Positions 15,820 through 24,542 of a stretch of 64,000 nt of DNA are shown one piece after another (position 1 is the stretch's first letter; each line of letters opens with the position of its first letter). Source of the stretch: Tritonibacter multivorans (GTDB lineage Bacteria > Pseudomonadota > Alphaproteobacteria > Rhodobacterales > Rhodobacteraceae). The notes beneath the pieces were generated by a model, which saw nothing but the letters and a program-made list of their open reading frames with translations, did not search any database and was not told where the DNA came from. The position numbers and the translations under genes were made by a program. The stretch spans positions 64,501-128,500 of the forward strand of contig NZ_CYSD01000037.1 in assembly GCF_001458415.1 (NCBI RefSeq), given 5' to 3'.

Positions 15820-17409
15820 TTACATCTTGGCGCGTTCCGAGCGCAGCGCCGCATAGAGGCACAGGCACATGGCCAGAACCACAACGGTGAACGGGATCCC
15901 CATAGAGACCGCAGCCCCCTGGAGCGCGTTCAGACCGCCCCCCAGCAACAGGGCAATCGCCACCAGACCCTCGAAGGTGCACCAGAACACACGCTGTGCC
16001 ACCGGCGCGTCGATCTTGCCGCCTGCGGTGATCGTGTCGATGACCAGCGACCCGGAGTCCGAGGAGGTCACAAAGAAGATCACGATCAGAACAAGGGTGA
16101 TCGGGGCCACGATAGAGTACAGCGGCAGCTGGTCGAGCATGCGGAACAGCGCCAGTTCGGGCTTGTAGGCCGCAACGACCTCTTTCACACCGTCATAGCC
16201 ACCAGCCATCTGGTCCATGGCCATGCCACCGAAGATGGTCATCCACAGGGCGCAGACCAGCGAGGGGGCGATCAGAACACAAAGGATGAACTCGCGCACG
16301 GTACGGCCTTTGGAAATGCGGGCGATGAACATGCCGACAAACGGGGACCATGCAATCCACCAGGCCCAGTAGAAGGTGGTCCAGCCATGCATGAAGCCAA
16401 GGTCTTCGCGGCCATGCGGGTTCGACAGCGGCACAAAGTTCACCACATAGTCGACCATCACATTGCCGAAGCGCCCCAGCAGGTCAAAGGTCGGGCCCAT
16501 GATCAGCACGAACAGCAACAGAAGCGCCGCCATGGCCATGTTGATTTCAGACAGGCGTTTGACGCCTGCGTCCATGCCCAGAACAACCGACACCAGCGCG
16601 ACCGCGGTGATCAGCAGGATCAGAACAACGATCAGGGTGGTGTTGACCTCCAAGCCGAAGACATCGTTCAGACCGGCCGCAACCTGCTGCGCCCCCAAAC
16701 CAAGCGAGGTGGTCAGGCCAAACAAGGTTGCAAAGACCGCAATAATATCAATGACGTGCCCCGGCCAGCCCCAGACGCGTTCCTTGAACAGCGGATAGAA
16801 GGCCGACCGCAGGGTCAGCGGCAGGTTCAGGTTGTAGCCAGCGATGGCCAGCGACAGGCCCACAACCACATAGACCGCCCAACCCGAAATGCCCCAGTGG
16901 AACACGGTGCCAACGATACCCATGTTTTCATTGCCCGGCACCGACGGGTCCAGCCCCAGCGGCAGGGTGTTCAGCTCTGGCAGCGAGTAATACATCGGTT
17001 CCAGCACGCCAAAGAACAGCAGGCCAATGCCGATACCGGCGGAAAACAGCATCGCGATCCAGCCGGTATAGCTGTAGTCCGGCGTCGCGTTTTTGCCGCC
17101 AATGCGCACTTTGCCCAGGGGCGACAGCGCCAGAAAGAAGCAGAAGACCACCATAATGTTGACCGACCACATCAGGAACCAGTCAAAAGTGGAGGTGAGG
17201 TAGGGGCGCAGCCAGCCGAAGAGGGCGGCGCTGGCTTCCTGATTGGTCAGCGCCAGCACCACAAAGAGCACAATGCAGACGGCGGAAATCGGGAAGACGG
17301 GGTTATGCATTTCAAGGCCGAACGGTTGGATATTGTCCTGTCCGATCTCGTAATTTGAGTCAGTCTCGGTACTCTCCGAGAGTCCTCCTGAGGAGGTTGT
17401 GTCAGTCAT
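15820..17409 (-). CDS. BCCT-family carrier (betaine/choline/carnitine type)
   Basis: A 529-residue inner-membrane secondary carrier with about twelve hydrophobic segments. The family signature is intact: GIGLLFFGVLEPMYY in the third segment region, WGISGWAVY, and the tryptophan-rich FYWAWWIAWSPFVGMFIAR. It is expected to import a quaternary-amine osmolyte or a related zwitterion with sodium or protons. The start at 17409 follows GGAGA. An N-terminal cytoplasmic tail of about 45 residues is acidic and Ser/Thr rich. It is transcribed alone; the substrate cannot be settled from sequence, although the TMAO and dimethylglycine genes in the window make betaine-like compounds likely. Confidence 0.92.
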   Translation of the reverse strand: MTDTTSSGGLSESTETDSNYEIGQDNIQPFGLEMHNPVFPISAVCIVLFVVLALTNQEASAALFGWLRPYLTSTFDWFLMWSVNIMVVFCFFLALSPLGKVRIGGKNATPDYSYTGWIAMLFSAGIGIGLLFFGVLEPMYYSLPELNTLPLGLDPSVPGNENMGIVGTVFHWGISGWAVYVVVGLSLAIAGYNLNLPLTLRSAFYPLFKERVWGWPGHVIDIIAVFATLFGLTTSLGLGAQQVAAGLNDVFGLEVNTTLIVVLILLITAVALVSVVLGMDAGVKRLSEINMAMAALLLLFVLIMGPTFDLLGRFGNVMVDYVVNFVPLSNPHGREDLGFMHGWTTFYWAWWIAWSPFVGMFIARISKGRTVREFILCVLIAPSLVCALWMTIFGGMAMDQMAGGYDGVKEVVAAYKPELALFRMLDQLPLYSIVAPITLVLIVIFFVTSSDSGSLVIDTITAGGKIDAPVAQRVFWCTFEGLVAIALLLGGGLNALQGAAVSMGIPFTVVVLAMCLCLYAALRSERAKM

Positions 17410-17776
17410 CTGGGTCTCCCTGGTGACGATTTGCACGGAACCCCTGCTTTTTTGTTTTTTTGATTCACTTACGCGGGGTCTGCGCCCAACCTAGGGATCA
17501 GCGTCACAAAACCGACACGGAACACGACGGATTAGGGGGTATTCGCGCCAAAAACATCAGAATTCGAACTTTGGCAACGTGACCCTGGGGCACCCTCTCA
17601 CAGTTTTCCCTGTTCCAAAACGACCCAAACTCCTGTATGCGCGGATTATCTGAGACGATGTGCCCAGACCCCGGCACGCGAAAGTAATGATAGTGTGGGG
17701 TCGGCGGCAATGGGGCCGCCAATCAATCGGGAGACCCGGGATACGCCCGCGAGAGCTCCCAATTAGGATACGACAG
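17410..17776. other. Divergent intergenic region between the BCCT gene and pnp
   Basis: A 367-base region that must hold both promoters. Near pnp there is a perfect hairpin, GGCGGC-AATGGG-GCCGCC (17703-17720), about 56 bases before the pnp start. Enterobacterial pnp leaders carry a hairpin cut by RNase III for autoregulation; this one occupies a similar position but the parallel is inferred. No small gene is convincing here. Confidence 0.5.
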
Positions 17777-19909
17777 ATGTTCAACGTCACCAAAAAATCG
17801 ATGCAGTGGGGCGAAGAGACGCTCACGCTGGAAACCGGCAAGGTTGCCCGTCAGGCGGACGGCACCGTGATTGCAACGCTGGGCGAGACCTCGGTCATGG
17901 CCAACGTGACCTTCGCCAAAGAACAAAAGCCTGGTCAGGACTTTTTCCCGCTGACCGTGCACTACCAAGAGAAATACTACGCGGCGGGCAAGATCCCCGG
18001 TGGTTTCTTCAAGCGCGAAGCGCGCCCGACTGAAAAAGAAACCCTGACCGCACGTCTGATCGACCGTCCGATCCGCCCGCTGTTCGTCCCCGGCTTCAAA
18101 AACGAAGTTCTGGTGATGTGCACCGTGCTGTCGCACGACCTCGTCAATGACCCCGACATCGTTGCCATGATCGCAGCCTCTGCCGCCCTGACCCTGTCCG
18201 GCGCGCCGTTCATGGGCCCGATCGCTGGCGCACGTGTGGGTTACGAGGACGGCGAATACGTTCTGAACCCGACCGTCGACGACATGCAGGACCTGCGCCT
18301 GAACCCCGATCAGCGTCTGGACCTGGTTGTGGCCGGCACCAAAGACGCCGTGATGATGGTGGAATCGGAAGCTTACGAGCTGACCGAAGAAGAAATGCTG
18401 GGCGCGGTGACCTTTGCGCACGAGCAGATCCAGCCGGTGATCGACCTGATTATCGCCCTCGCGGAAGAAGCGGCAAACGAGCCCTTCGACTTCGTCGCAC
18501 CCGACTACTCCGAGCTGTATGCTGTTGTAAAAGCAGCTGGCGAAGACAAAATGCGCGAAGCCTATGCAATCGCCGACAAGCAAGAGCGCGTTGCTGCGGT
18601 TTCTGCTGTCAAAGAAGCGATCATCGAAGGCCTGTCCGACGAGCAGAAAGAAGACGCGAACCTTGGTTCCGCGCTGAAGAAGCTCGAATCCGGCGTTCTG
18701 CGCGGTGACGTGGTCAAGAACGGCCGCCGTATCGACGGTCGTGCCCTGGACAAAGTCCGCGCGATTGAGTGCGAAACCGGCATGCTGCCGCGTACTCACG
18801 GTTCCGCCCTGTTCACCCGTGGCGAAACCCAAGGTCTGGTTGTCACCACCCTGGGCACCGGCGACGATGAGCAATTCATCGACGCGCTGCACGGCAACTT
18901 CAAATCCAACTTCCTGCTGCACTACAACTTCCCTCCCTACTCTGTGGGTGAAGTGGGCCGCGTTGGCTCCCCGGGTCGTCGTGAGATCGGCCACGGTAAA
19001 CTGGCATGGCGCGCGCTGCAGGCGGTTCTGCCGGCACCGACCGACTTCCCCTACACCATCCGCGTGGTCTCTGAGATCACCGAATCCAACGGTTCGTCCT
19101 CCATGGCGTCCGTCTGCGGTGGCTCCCTGTCCATGATGGACGCGGGCGTTCCGCTGAAGGCACCGGTTGCAGGCGTGGCCATGGGTCTGGTTCTGGAAGA
19201 CGACGGTTCCTACGGTATTCTGACCGACATCCTGGGCGACGAAGACCACCTCGGCGACATGGACTTCAAAGTGGCCGGTACCGAGGCAGGCATCACCTCC
19301 CTGCAGATGGACATCAAGGTTGCTGGCATCACGCCGGAAATCATGAAGTCCGCGCTGGCACAGGCGAAAGAAGGCCGTCTGCACATCCTGGGCGAAATGT
19401 CCAAGGCGCTGACCGAGGCCTCCGAGTTCTCCGAGCACGCACCGCGCATCGAGACCATGAACATCCCCACCGACAAGATCCGTGAAGTGATCGGTTCCGG
19501 CGGTAAGGTCATCCGCGAGATCGTGGAAACCTCGGGTGCGAAGGTCGACATCAACGATGACGGCGTGATCAAGATCGCATCTGCCAACGGCGAAGCCATC
19601 AAGAAGGCCTATGAGATGATCCACTCGATCGTCGCAGAGCCGGAAGAAGGCGCGGTTTACACCGGTAAAGTGGTGAAGATCGTCGACTTCGGCGCCTTCG
19701 TGAACTTCTTCGGCAAGCGTGACGGCCTGGTGCACGTCAGCCAGATCGAAAACCGCCGCCTGAACCACCCGTCTGACGTTCTGAAAGAAGGTCAGGAAGT
19801 GAAAGTCAAACTCCTGGGCTTTGACGATCGCGGCAAGGTGCGCCTGTCCATGAAAGTTGTGGATCAGGAAACCGGCGAAGAGATCAAGAAAGAGGAAGCC
19901 TCCGAGTAA
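17777..19909 (+). CDS. pnp: Polyribonucleotide nucleotidyltransferase (PNPase)
   Basis: A 710-residue phosphorolytic 3'-5' exoribonuclease, the usual full length. It has two RNase PH-like domains (about 10-230 and 310-550), the family segments [17 protein letters not shown] and [18 protein letters not shown], then a KH domain ([13 protein letters not shown], around 565) and a C-terminal S1 domain ([16 protein letters not shown]). PNPase degrades and tails mRNA in the degradosome. The ATG at 17777 follows AGGA; longer upstream frames run into the leader hairpin. Codon use is strongly biased, suggesting high expression. It is monocistronic with its own terminator. Confidence 0.98.
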   Translation: MFNVTKKSMQWGEETLTLETGKVARQADGTVIATLGETSVMANVTFAKEQKPGQDFFPLTVHYQEKYYAAGKIPGGFFKREARPTEKETLTARLIDRPIRPLFVPGFKNEVLVMCTVLSHDLVNDPDIVAMIAASAALTLSGAPFMGPIAGARVGYEDGEYVLNPTVDDMQDLRLNPDQRLDLVVAGTKDAVMMVESEAYELTEEEMLGAVTFAHEQIQPVIDLIIALAEEAANEPFDFVAPDYSELYAVVKAAGEDKMREAYAIADKQERVAAVSAVKEAIIEGLSDEQKEDANLGSALKKLESGVLRGDVVKNGRRIDGRALDKVRAIECETGMLPRTHGSALFTRGETQGLVVTTLGTGDDEQFIDALHGNFKSNFLLHYNFPPYSVGEVGRVGSPGRREIGHGKLAWRALQAVLPAPTDFPYTIRVVSEITESNGSSSMASVCGGSLSMMDAGVPLKAPVAGVAMGLVLEDDGSYGILTDILGDEDHLGDMDFKVAGTEAGITSLQMDIKVAGITPEIMKSALAQAKEGRLHILGEMSKALTEASEFSEHAPRIETMNIPTDKIREVIGSGGKVIREIVETSGAKVDINDDGVIKIASANGEAIKKAYEMIHSIVAEPEEGAVYTGKVVKIVDFGAFVNFFGKRDGLVHVSQIENRRLNHPSDVLKEGQEVKVKLLGFDDRGKVRLSMKVVDQETGEEIKKEEASE

Positions 19910-19931
19910 TCCGGTCTTCTCTTTTAAAAGC

Positions 19932-19964
19932 AAAGGCCCGGCGCAAGCGTCGGGCCTTTTTTGT
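19932..19964 (+). terminator. pnp terminator
   Basis: AAAGGCCCG and CGGGCCTTT form a 9-base-pair stem with a GCGCAAGCGT loop, ending in a run of T. It lies 22 bases after the pnp stop. Confidence 0.92.
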
Positions 19965-19986
19965 TGGTTGTTAGGGGTGAGCGTCG

Positions 19987-20982
19987 TTATGTCCCAGCCG
20001 CGATCTGTGCAAACATCTTGGCTGCTTTGCCCTGCGCCTCAAAAAGCGCCGCCGCGATGCGGGACTGTTCGTCGGTGGAAAACGCCCAATCCGCCGCATT
20101 GAAAGGCTGGTTGAGATCTTCGATCGCAATCAGGCGGGACTTCGAAAGGCCAAGATCCTCGAGCAGCATTTCGATTTTCCAAGAATTGGACTGCAGAGCC
20201 AAGAAAGGCGTGCCCGTCAGCAAAGAAATGCACACGCCGTGGAAACGTCCGGTTACATGCAATTCGGCATGGGCAAGACGCGTTGCGTAATCATCAACGG
20301 TCTTTGCCAGATGCAGCAGCGGAAATTCTTTCTGGGTTTGAGCCTCAAAGCGCGCGATGTAACGGTTTCGAAGGTACCGCCCCAAACGCGTCCGCCCTTT
20401 GGGGCGTTTCAGGTGGCTCAGGCTTGGGATGTACTGCGCGTTTGACAGTTGCGCGTGGTCTTTAAGCGCCGCGGTGACCGAATTGTCGACACTGTCGCCC
20501 ACAATGGTACCACTGCGTTTTGCGGGCAGGTCAACGATCGGACCGCCACAGAGTGTGAGATCAGGGATCATATCATCACAGCGCGCGCCTTGGTCTGTCA
20601 GTTCTTGCGCACTGCGGCTGTCACGCACCCAAACGCCGGAAAAGGACGAAAGCGGTGCCAGCCAGGAATCCGGGTTCTCTTGGTACAGCGCATTGACCAG
20701 GTACGTCGGCGCGCGGCAAGCCTTGTGTTCAACGACTTTCAACAGGTCCAAACCTGCTGGACGACCATGATGAAGGGTGCCTTCGCCATTGATCACAATG
20801 CGTTCAGCTTGCGCCATATGACCTAAGAAGTCTTGGTCCTCCCACCAGCGATGTCGCAACGGGCTGCGTGCAGTGATTGTCATCCCGTGCTCGGTCAAAC
20901 CCTTTTCCAGAACGGTCATGACACGGGAACAGCCGTGGTGGAAATCCTCACGTGTATCGTTGAGTATTACTGCCTTTGTCAT
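19987..20982 (-). CDS. Polysaccharide pyruvyl transferase family protein
   Basis: A 331-residue protein of the polysaccharide pyruvyl transferase (CsaB/WcaK) family, which adds a pyruvate ketal to glycans from phosphoenolpyruvate. The C-terminal half has the typical HVTGRFHGVCISLLTGTPFL segment with its conserved Arg-Phe-His, and the N-terminal half has a Rossmann-like start (VILNDTRED) and INGEGTLHH. The ATG at 20982 is preferred over one 21 codons upstream because that extension looks non-conserved. It opens a four-gene glycan cluster and is followed at 91 bases by a GT29-like gene on the same strand upstream of it. The acceptor is unknown. Confidence 0.8.
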   Translation of the reverse strand: MTKAVILNDTREDFHHGCSRVMTVLEKGLTEHGMTITARSPLRHRWWEDQDFLGHMAQAERIVINGEGTLHHGRPAGLDLLKVVEHKACRAPTYLVNALYQENPDSWLAPLSSFSGVWVRDSRSAQELTDQGARCDDMIPDLTLCGGPIVDLPAKRSGTIVGDSVDNSVTAALKDHAQLSNAQYIPSLSHLKRPKGRTRLGRYLRNRYIARFEAQTQKEFPLLHLAKTVDDYATRLAHAELHVTGRFHGVCISLLTGTPFLALQSNSWKIEMLLEDLGLSKSRLIAIEDLNQPFNAADWAFSTDEQSRIAAALFEAQGKAAKMFAQIAAGT

Positions 20983-21073
20983 CGCTTCTCTCGGGTGGTT
21001 TTCTTCAGTTGTACGTTGGAAGGTTTCTTTAGGCACACGTATCACACTGTTGCGCCCAACGCAGACCGCGAAC

Positions 21074-21892
21074 TTAAGAGACCAAGTCTTGGTTGTCTAT
21101 AAGACGCCCCTGAAGGGCTGTCTCAACACAAGGGCCAAGCACAACTTCGGTTCCGGCTTTGCGCGCCTCAGCCACAAGCCTTGCAACAACTTCGCGTTCT
21201 TTGTCGGGGTCATGGTGCGACAGCGATTTGACACGTTGAACCGTGTCTTGGTCGGTCTGATCGCGTTCATCATAGCCATCCTGATATTTGGTTTGAAAGA
21301 ACGTGAACCCTGCAATCACAACTTTCTTTGCGCCTGATTTCAAAAGGAAATCCAGACACACCAGCCCAGTCGTAGGGGACGCGCCCTCCAGTCGCTTTGT
21401 CAGTTTCCGATAGCTGTCAGGGTCTACAATCCGAACCACCCTGTTTTCCGTGCCCCAACTGCGCGCTGCCCATAGGGTTATAGGAAAGCGACCTTTGCCA
21501 GTTGTCCGGTGCACAAGACAACGCACATCGGCTGCCGCTAATGCCGCGGAGGTCACCGCCGGGATGTCATCCGTCAGACTGTGAAACAACACATCGCAAC
21601 GCTGACTGTTTCCGGTTCCAAACGGCAGGTCGACCCATAAACCGTTGTTCATTTTGACGACGAGATCAAAATCGTCAGCGGACCAGGGGCTGAGGTCATC
21701 GCTCAGCGTACGTGCAGGCCCCGCTAAGAGAACTGTTTTCCCTTTGAACCGGCTCTGCTCCAACAACATTTTACGGGAGAAAAGACGATAGAGAAGCTTG
21801 TAGCGAAGCACCTCCAAGAATTTGGGTCGGAGCTTTCCGGGCATGTACTTTGTCATTTTAAAACCTATTTTGGAGGCTGCCTTGAAGGCCAT
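21074..21892 (-). CDS. Glycosyltransferase family 29-like (sialyltransferase fold)
   Basis: A 272-residue protein that resembles GT29 enzymes. An L-motif-like nucleotide-sugar segment (VLLAGPARTL then DFDLVVKMNNG) is followed by an S-motif-like segment (SPTTGLVCLDFLLKSGAKK, then VVIAGFTFF) and a late His-x-Asp plus Glu region (HHDPDKERE), in the order seen in bacterial GT29 proteins. These transfer sialic acid or related nonulosonic acids, but substrate cannot be read here. No signal peptide is evident. Start choice is soft: ATG at 21892, a TTG three codons earlier and an ATG at 21856 are all possible. It lies upstream of the pyruvyl transferase and is divergent from the other two transferases. 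Confidence 0.72.
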   Translation of the reverse strand: MAFKAASKIGFKMTKYMPGKLRPKFLEVLRYKLLYRLFSRKMLLEQSRFKGKTVLLAGPARTLSDDLSPWSADDFDLVVKMNNGLWVDLPFGTGNSQRCDVLFHSLTDDIPAVTSAALAAADVRCLVHRTTGKGRFPITLWAARSWGTENRVVRIVDPDSYRKLTKRLEGASPTTGLVCLDFLLKSGAKKVVIAGFTFFQTKYQDGYDERDQTDQDTVQRVKSLSHHDPDKEREVVARLVAEARKAGTEVVLGPCVETALQGRLIDNQDLVS

Positions 21893-21967
21893 GCCGTCCA
21901 AAGTACCCGCTTGCAGAAATCGCCATTTTCTGCGCAGTTCTTTATCAAATTGCGAGAGAATAGCAAA

Positions 21968-22765
21968 ATGTCATCCCCTGCTTCGAACACGTCTGAACCG
22001 GTTTTGATCCTAACCATGAAATGGGGCACACTTTACGGGCCACATTACGTCAACAACCTCGCACGCGGTGTGGCGCGTCATCTGAAGCGGCCGCATCGTT
22101 TTATCTGCTTCACCGATGACGCAACCGGGCTGGATGATGGGATTGAGGCCCTGCCATTGCCAGACCTGGGTCTGCCCGAAGGCCACAGCGACACCCGCTG
22201 GCGCAAGCTGGCGCTGTTTCGCGCGGATCTGGCTGGGCTGAAAGGGACGGCGCTGTTTCTCGATCTGGACCTCGTGATTGTGGATGATCTTGAACCGTTT
22301 TTTGAGCTGCCGGGTGCCTTTCACATTATCCGCGACGACGATCTGTTCCGACCGAAACCCCTGCGCAAGATCAACCCGGAACGCGATGCGTTCTTGCACT
22401 CGGTCGGCAATAGCTCTGTCTTCCGCTATGAGGTTGGCGCGCACAGCTATATCCTTGATGCCTTTGTTGCAGATCCCAAAGCGGCCACGGCGAACTATGA
22501 GATTTCCCAGCAGTTTCAGAGCGCGCAGCTCGCTAAGGCAGGCAATCTGAATTACTGGCCAAAAGAATGGTGCGTCAGCTTCAAGAACCACTGTGTGCCC
22601 AAGAATTTCGCCAGCTACTTCGCTGATCCGACACTGCCCAAAGGCGCCCGGATCGTACTGTTTGCGGGCAACCCGAAAATGGATGATGCGCTGAATGGCC
22701 GGGGCGGAAAATGGTATCGCCGCATTGGCGATATTTCTTGGCTGAAATCCGCTTGGGAAGACTGA
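21968..22765 (+). CDS. Putative GT-A glycosyltransferase
   Basis: A 265-residue cytoplasmic protein with a GT-A look: a nucleotide-binding start (ILTMKWGTLYGPHYVNNL), HRFICFTDD in the next strand, and a metal-binding DxD in LFLDLDLVIVDD near residue 105. A late tryptophan-rich segment (NYWPKEWCVSFKNHC) is probably the acceptor side. It resembles glycosyltransferases often found as small genes in Rhodobacteraceae, loosely GT8-like. The ATG at 21968 follows GAGAGAA; an upstream ATG at 21911 lies in frame but has no site. The next gene starts one base after its stop. Confidence 0.72.
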   Translation: MSSPASNTSEPVLILTMKWGTLYGPHYVNNLARGVARHLKRPHRFICFTDDATGLDDGIEALPLPDLGLPEGHSDTRWRKLALFRADLAGLKGTALFLDLDLVIVDDLEPFFELPGAFHIIRDDDLFRPKPLRKINPERDAFLHSVGNSSVFRYEVGAHSYILDAFVADPKAATANYEISQQFQSAQLAKAGNLNYWPKEWCVSFKNHCVPKNFASYFADPTLPKGARIVLFAGNPKMDDALNGRGGKWYRRIGDISWLKSAWED

Positions 22766-22766
22766 G

Positions 22767-23591
22767 ATGCTGACCGAGGCCTTTCGCGCATTCAAACATC
22801 GCCGCCGCGTGCGCCGGGCCTTGAAGGAAATTGAAAGCCGTCAGGTGACCCCGCGCCCGCATGGGTTGGACAGACCGCTGGTTGTGACTCTAACCAGCTA
22901 TCCGGCGCGGTTTGAAACGCTGGCGCCGACGTTGCGCGGCCTCCTGCGCCAAAATGTGGCGGCGGATGACACGCAGCTTTTCCTGACAGAGAAGGATGCA
23001 AAGCAGCTTCCCCAGGACGTACTGGAGTTGCAATCCCAAGGCCTGACGCTCAAGCTTTGCGAGGACTTGCGGTCTTATAAAAAACTGGTGCCCGCCCTTC
23101 GAGAGAACCCCGATCGTTTTCTTGTAACCGCAGATGACGATGCCTACTACGAAGCCGATTGGCTGGCGGATCTGGTTGCTGGGGCCAAAAATACGCCCGG
23201 TTGCGTGGTTGCTCATCGCTGTCACAGGGTTCAGCGCCTAAATGATGGTACGGTGGCGGCATACGGTACGTGGTCTCATAATATTGACGCCCCTGCCAGA
23301 AGCGCCGATCTCTGTGCAACAGGGGTGAGCGGGATCCTGTACCCGCCCGCCAGTCTGGATTCACGCGTTACAGACGCCGCTCTGTTTCAGCAGCTGTGTC
23401 CGCAGTCGGACGATTTGTGGTTTTACTGGATGGCCCGCTTGGCGGGAACAGAGGTCGCCAAAATCGGCGGGCGGCGTCGCATTTTGGAATGGCCCGGCAG
23501 CCAAACGGTCAGCCTGCGGTCGGACAACAGCAGAGCCGATGGCAATGATGCGGCCATTGCCGCGCTGAACGATGTATTTGGCCCGCCCTAA
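22767..23591 (+). CDS. Putative glycosyltransferase with ADDD motif
   Basis: A 274-residue protein starting one base after the previous stop, hence coupled. After a basic N-terminus (RAFKHRRRVRRALKEIE) it shows a GT-A-like start (LVVTLTSYPARFETLAPTL) and a DxD-type motif in FLVTADDDAYYEADWL around residue 125, where a metal and nucleotide sugar would bind. A late acidic motif (SDDLWFYWMARL) resembles the catalytic-base region of GT2 enzymes. Exact family and acceptor are unknown. Confidence 0.7.
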   Translation: MLTEAFRAFKHRRRVRRALKEIESRQVTPRPHGLDRPLVVTLTSYPARFETLAPTLRGLLRQNVAADDTQLFLTEKDAKQLPQDVLELQSQGLTLKLCEDLRSYKKLVPALRENPDRFLVTADDDAYYEADWLADLVAGAKNTPGCVVAHRCHRVQRLNDGTVAAYGTWSHNIDAPARSADLCATGVSGILYPPASLDSRVTDAALFQQLCPQSDDLWFYWMARLAGTEVAKIGGRRRILEWPGSQTVSLRSDNSRADGNDAAIAALNDVFGPP

Positions 23592-23600
23592 CGGGCGGGC
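23581..23600. terminator. Hairpin at the end of the glycosyltransferase pair
   Basis: GCCCGCCC-TAAC-GGGCGGGC is a perfect 8-base-pair stem that contains the stop codon in its loop region. There is no U-tract, so it may be a weak terminator or an mRNA end-stabiliser between convergent genes. Confidence 0.5.
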
Positions 23601-23618
23601 GCCTGAGCATAACCCAGA

Positions 23619-24269
23619 TTATTCCGGCGCTTTGGTTTTGCGCAGGTAGGGGAAGATCGTGTCAAACTCGCCGAATTTGGCTTTTGCGTCTTCGTCAGAC
23701 ACGGACGGCGGGATGATCACATCTTCGCCGGGCATCCAGTTTGCGGGTGTTGCCACACCTTTGGACGACATCTGCAGACCATCCAGCGCGCGCAGGATTT
23801 CCGCAAAGTTGCGGCCCACAGTCATCGGATAGGTCATCGACAGTTTCAGCTGTTTGTCGGGGCCAATGATGAACACGGACCGCACGGTGGCGCTGTCGGC
23901 AGGGGTGCGGCCATCGGGCAGATAGGCTTCGGCGGGCAGCATGTCGAAAGCTTTGGACACGGCCAGTCCATCATCGGCAATGATCGGGAAACCGGCCTTG
24001 GTTTCGGCATAGGTTTCGATGTCACCCTTCCACTTCTTGTGGTCTTCAACACCGTCCACAGACACACCGATCACCTTGGTGCCGCGTTTTTCCCATTCGT
24101 CCGCCAACTGTGCCACGGCGCCGAATTCGGTGGTGCAAACGGGGGTAAAGTCCTTGGGGTGCGAAAACAGGATCGCCCAGCTGTCACCAATCCAGTCGTG
24201 GAAGGTGATTGTGCCCTGATCGGTTTCGGCGGTGAAGTTCGGCACCACCTCGTTAATGCGCAGGCCCAT
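23619..24269 (-). CDS. 1-Cys peroxiredoxin (Prx6 type)
   Basis: A 216-residue cytosolic thiol peroxidase. The peroxidatic cysteine is Cys45 in HPKDFTPVCTTE, the Prx6-class motif; no second resolving cysteine is evident, and the long C-terminal domain (PSVSDEDAKAKF) fits this class. It reduces hydrogen peroxide and organic peroxides using an external thiol. It is a single gene convergent with the glycosyltransferase pair. I see no OxyR-type box that I could defend. Confidence 0.93.
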   Translation of the reverse strand: MGLRINEVVPNFTAETDQGTITFHDWIGDSWAILFSHPKDFTPVCTTEFGAVAQLADEWEKRGTKVIGVSVDGVEDHKKWKGDIETYAETKAGFPIIADDGLAVSKAFDMLPAEAYLPDGRTPADSATVRSVFIIGPDKQLKLSMTYPMTVGRNFAEILRALDGLQMSSKGVATPANWMPGEDVIIPPSVSDEDAKAKFGEFDTIFPYLRKTKAPE

Positions 24270-24347
24270 AAGAAACTCCTCTCTTTCAGTGAATCAGTTG
24301 TGCGTTATCTAAGCACATTACACGTGGCTTAAAGGAGCTGGCTGCGT

Positions 24348-24392
24348 ATGTCTGTGGATCTGCCAAAAAAATATTCGCGGTCCAAGGGTTAA
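24348..24392 (+). CDS. Possible 14-residue small ORF in the aldehyde dehydrogenase leader
   Basis: An ATG ten bases after AAAGGAG begins a 14-codon frame (MSVDLPKKYSRSKG) ending in TAA. It lies in the 273-base region between the peroxiredoxin and aldehyde dehydrogenase genes. A hairpin GCGACC/GGTCGC (24417-24437) follows. The good ribosome site is the only support; it could be a leader peptide, a small protein or chance. Confidence 0.3.
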   Translation: MSVDLPKKYSRSKG

Positions 24393-24542
24393 AAGCGGCA
24401 AATCCCGTGCCCATGTGCGACCTCTACCCCGGGTCGCGGAAATTTGGCCCGAAACGACACTTGCCGGTGCCAATCCGCCCTGACAATGTGTGCGCAAACA
24501 GCGGCCCCTTTGGGCCTCCGAGACTATGAACGGAGCGAATTC

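Noticed and set aside
19987-23591. Mobile genomic island
   Set aside because: Codon and base composition look different, but there is no integrase, transposase, tRNA end or direct repeat; the idea stays only as a possible older transfer.
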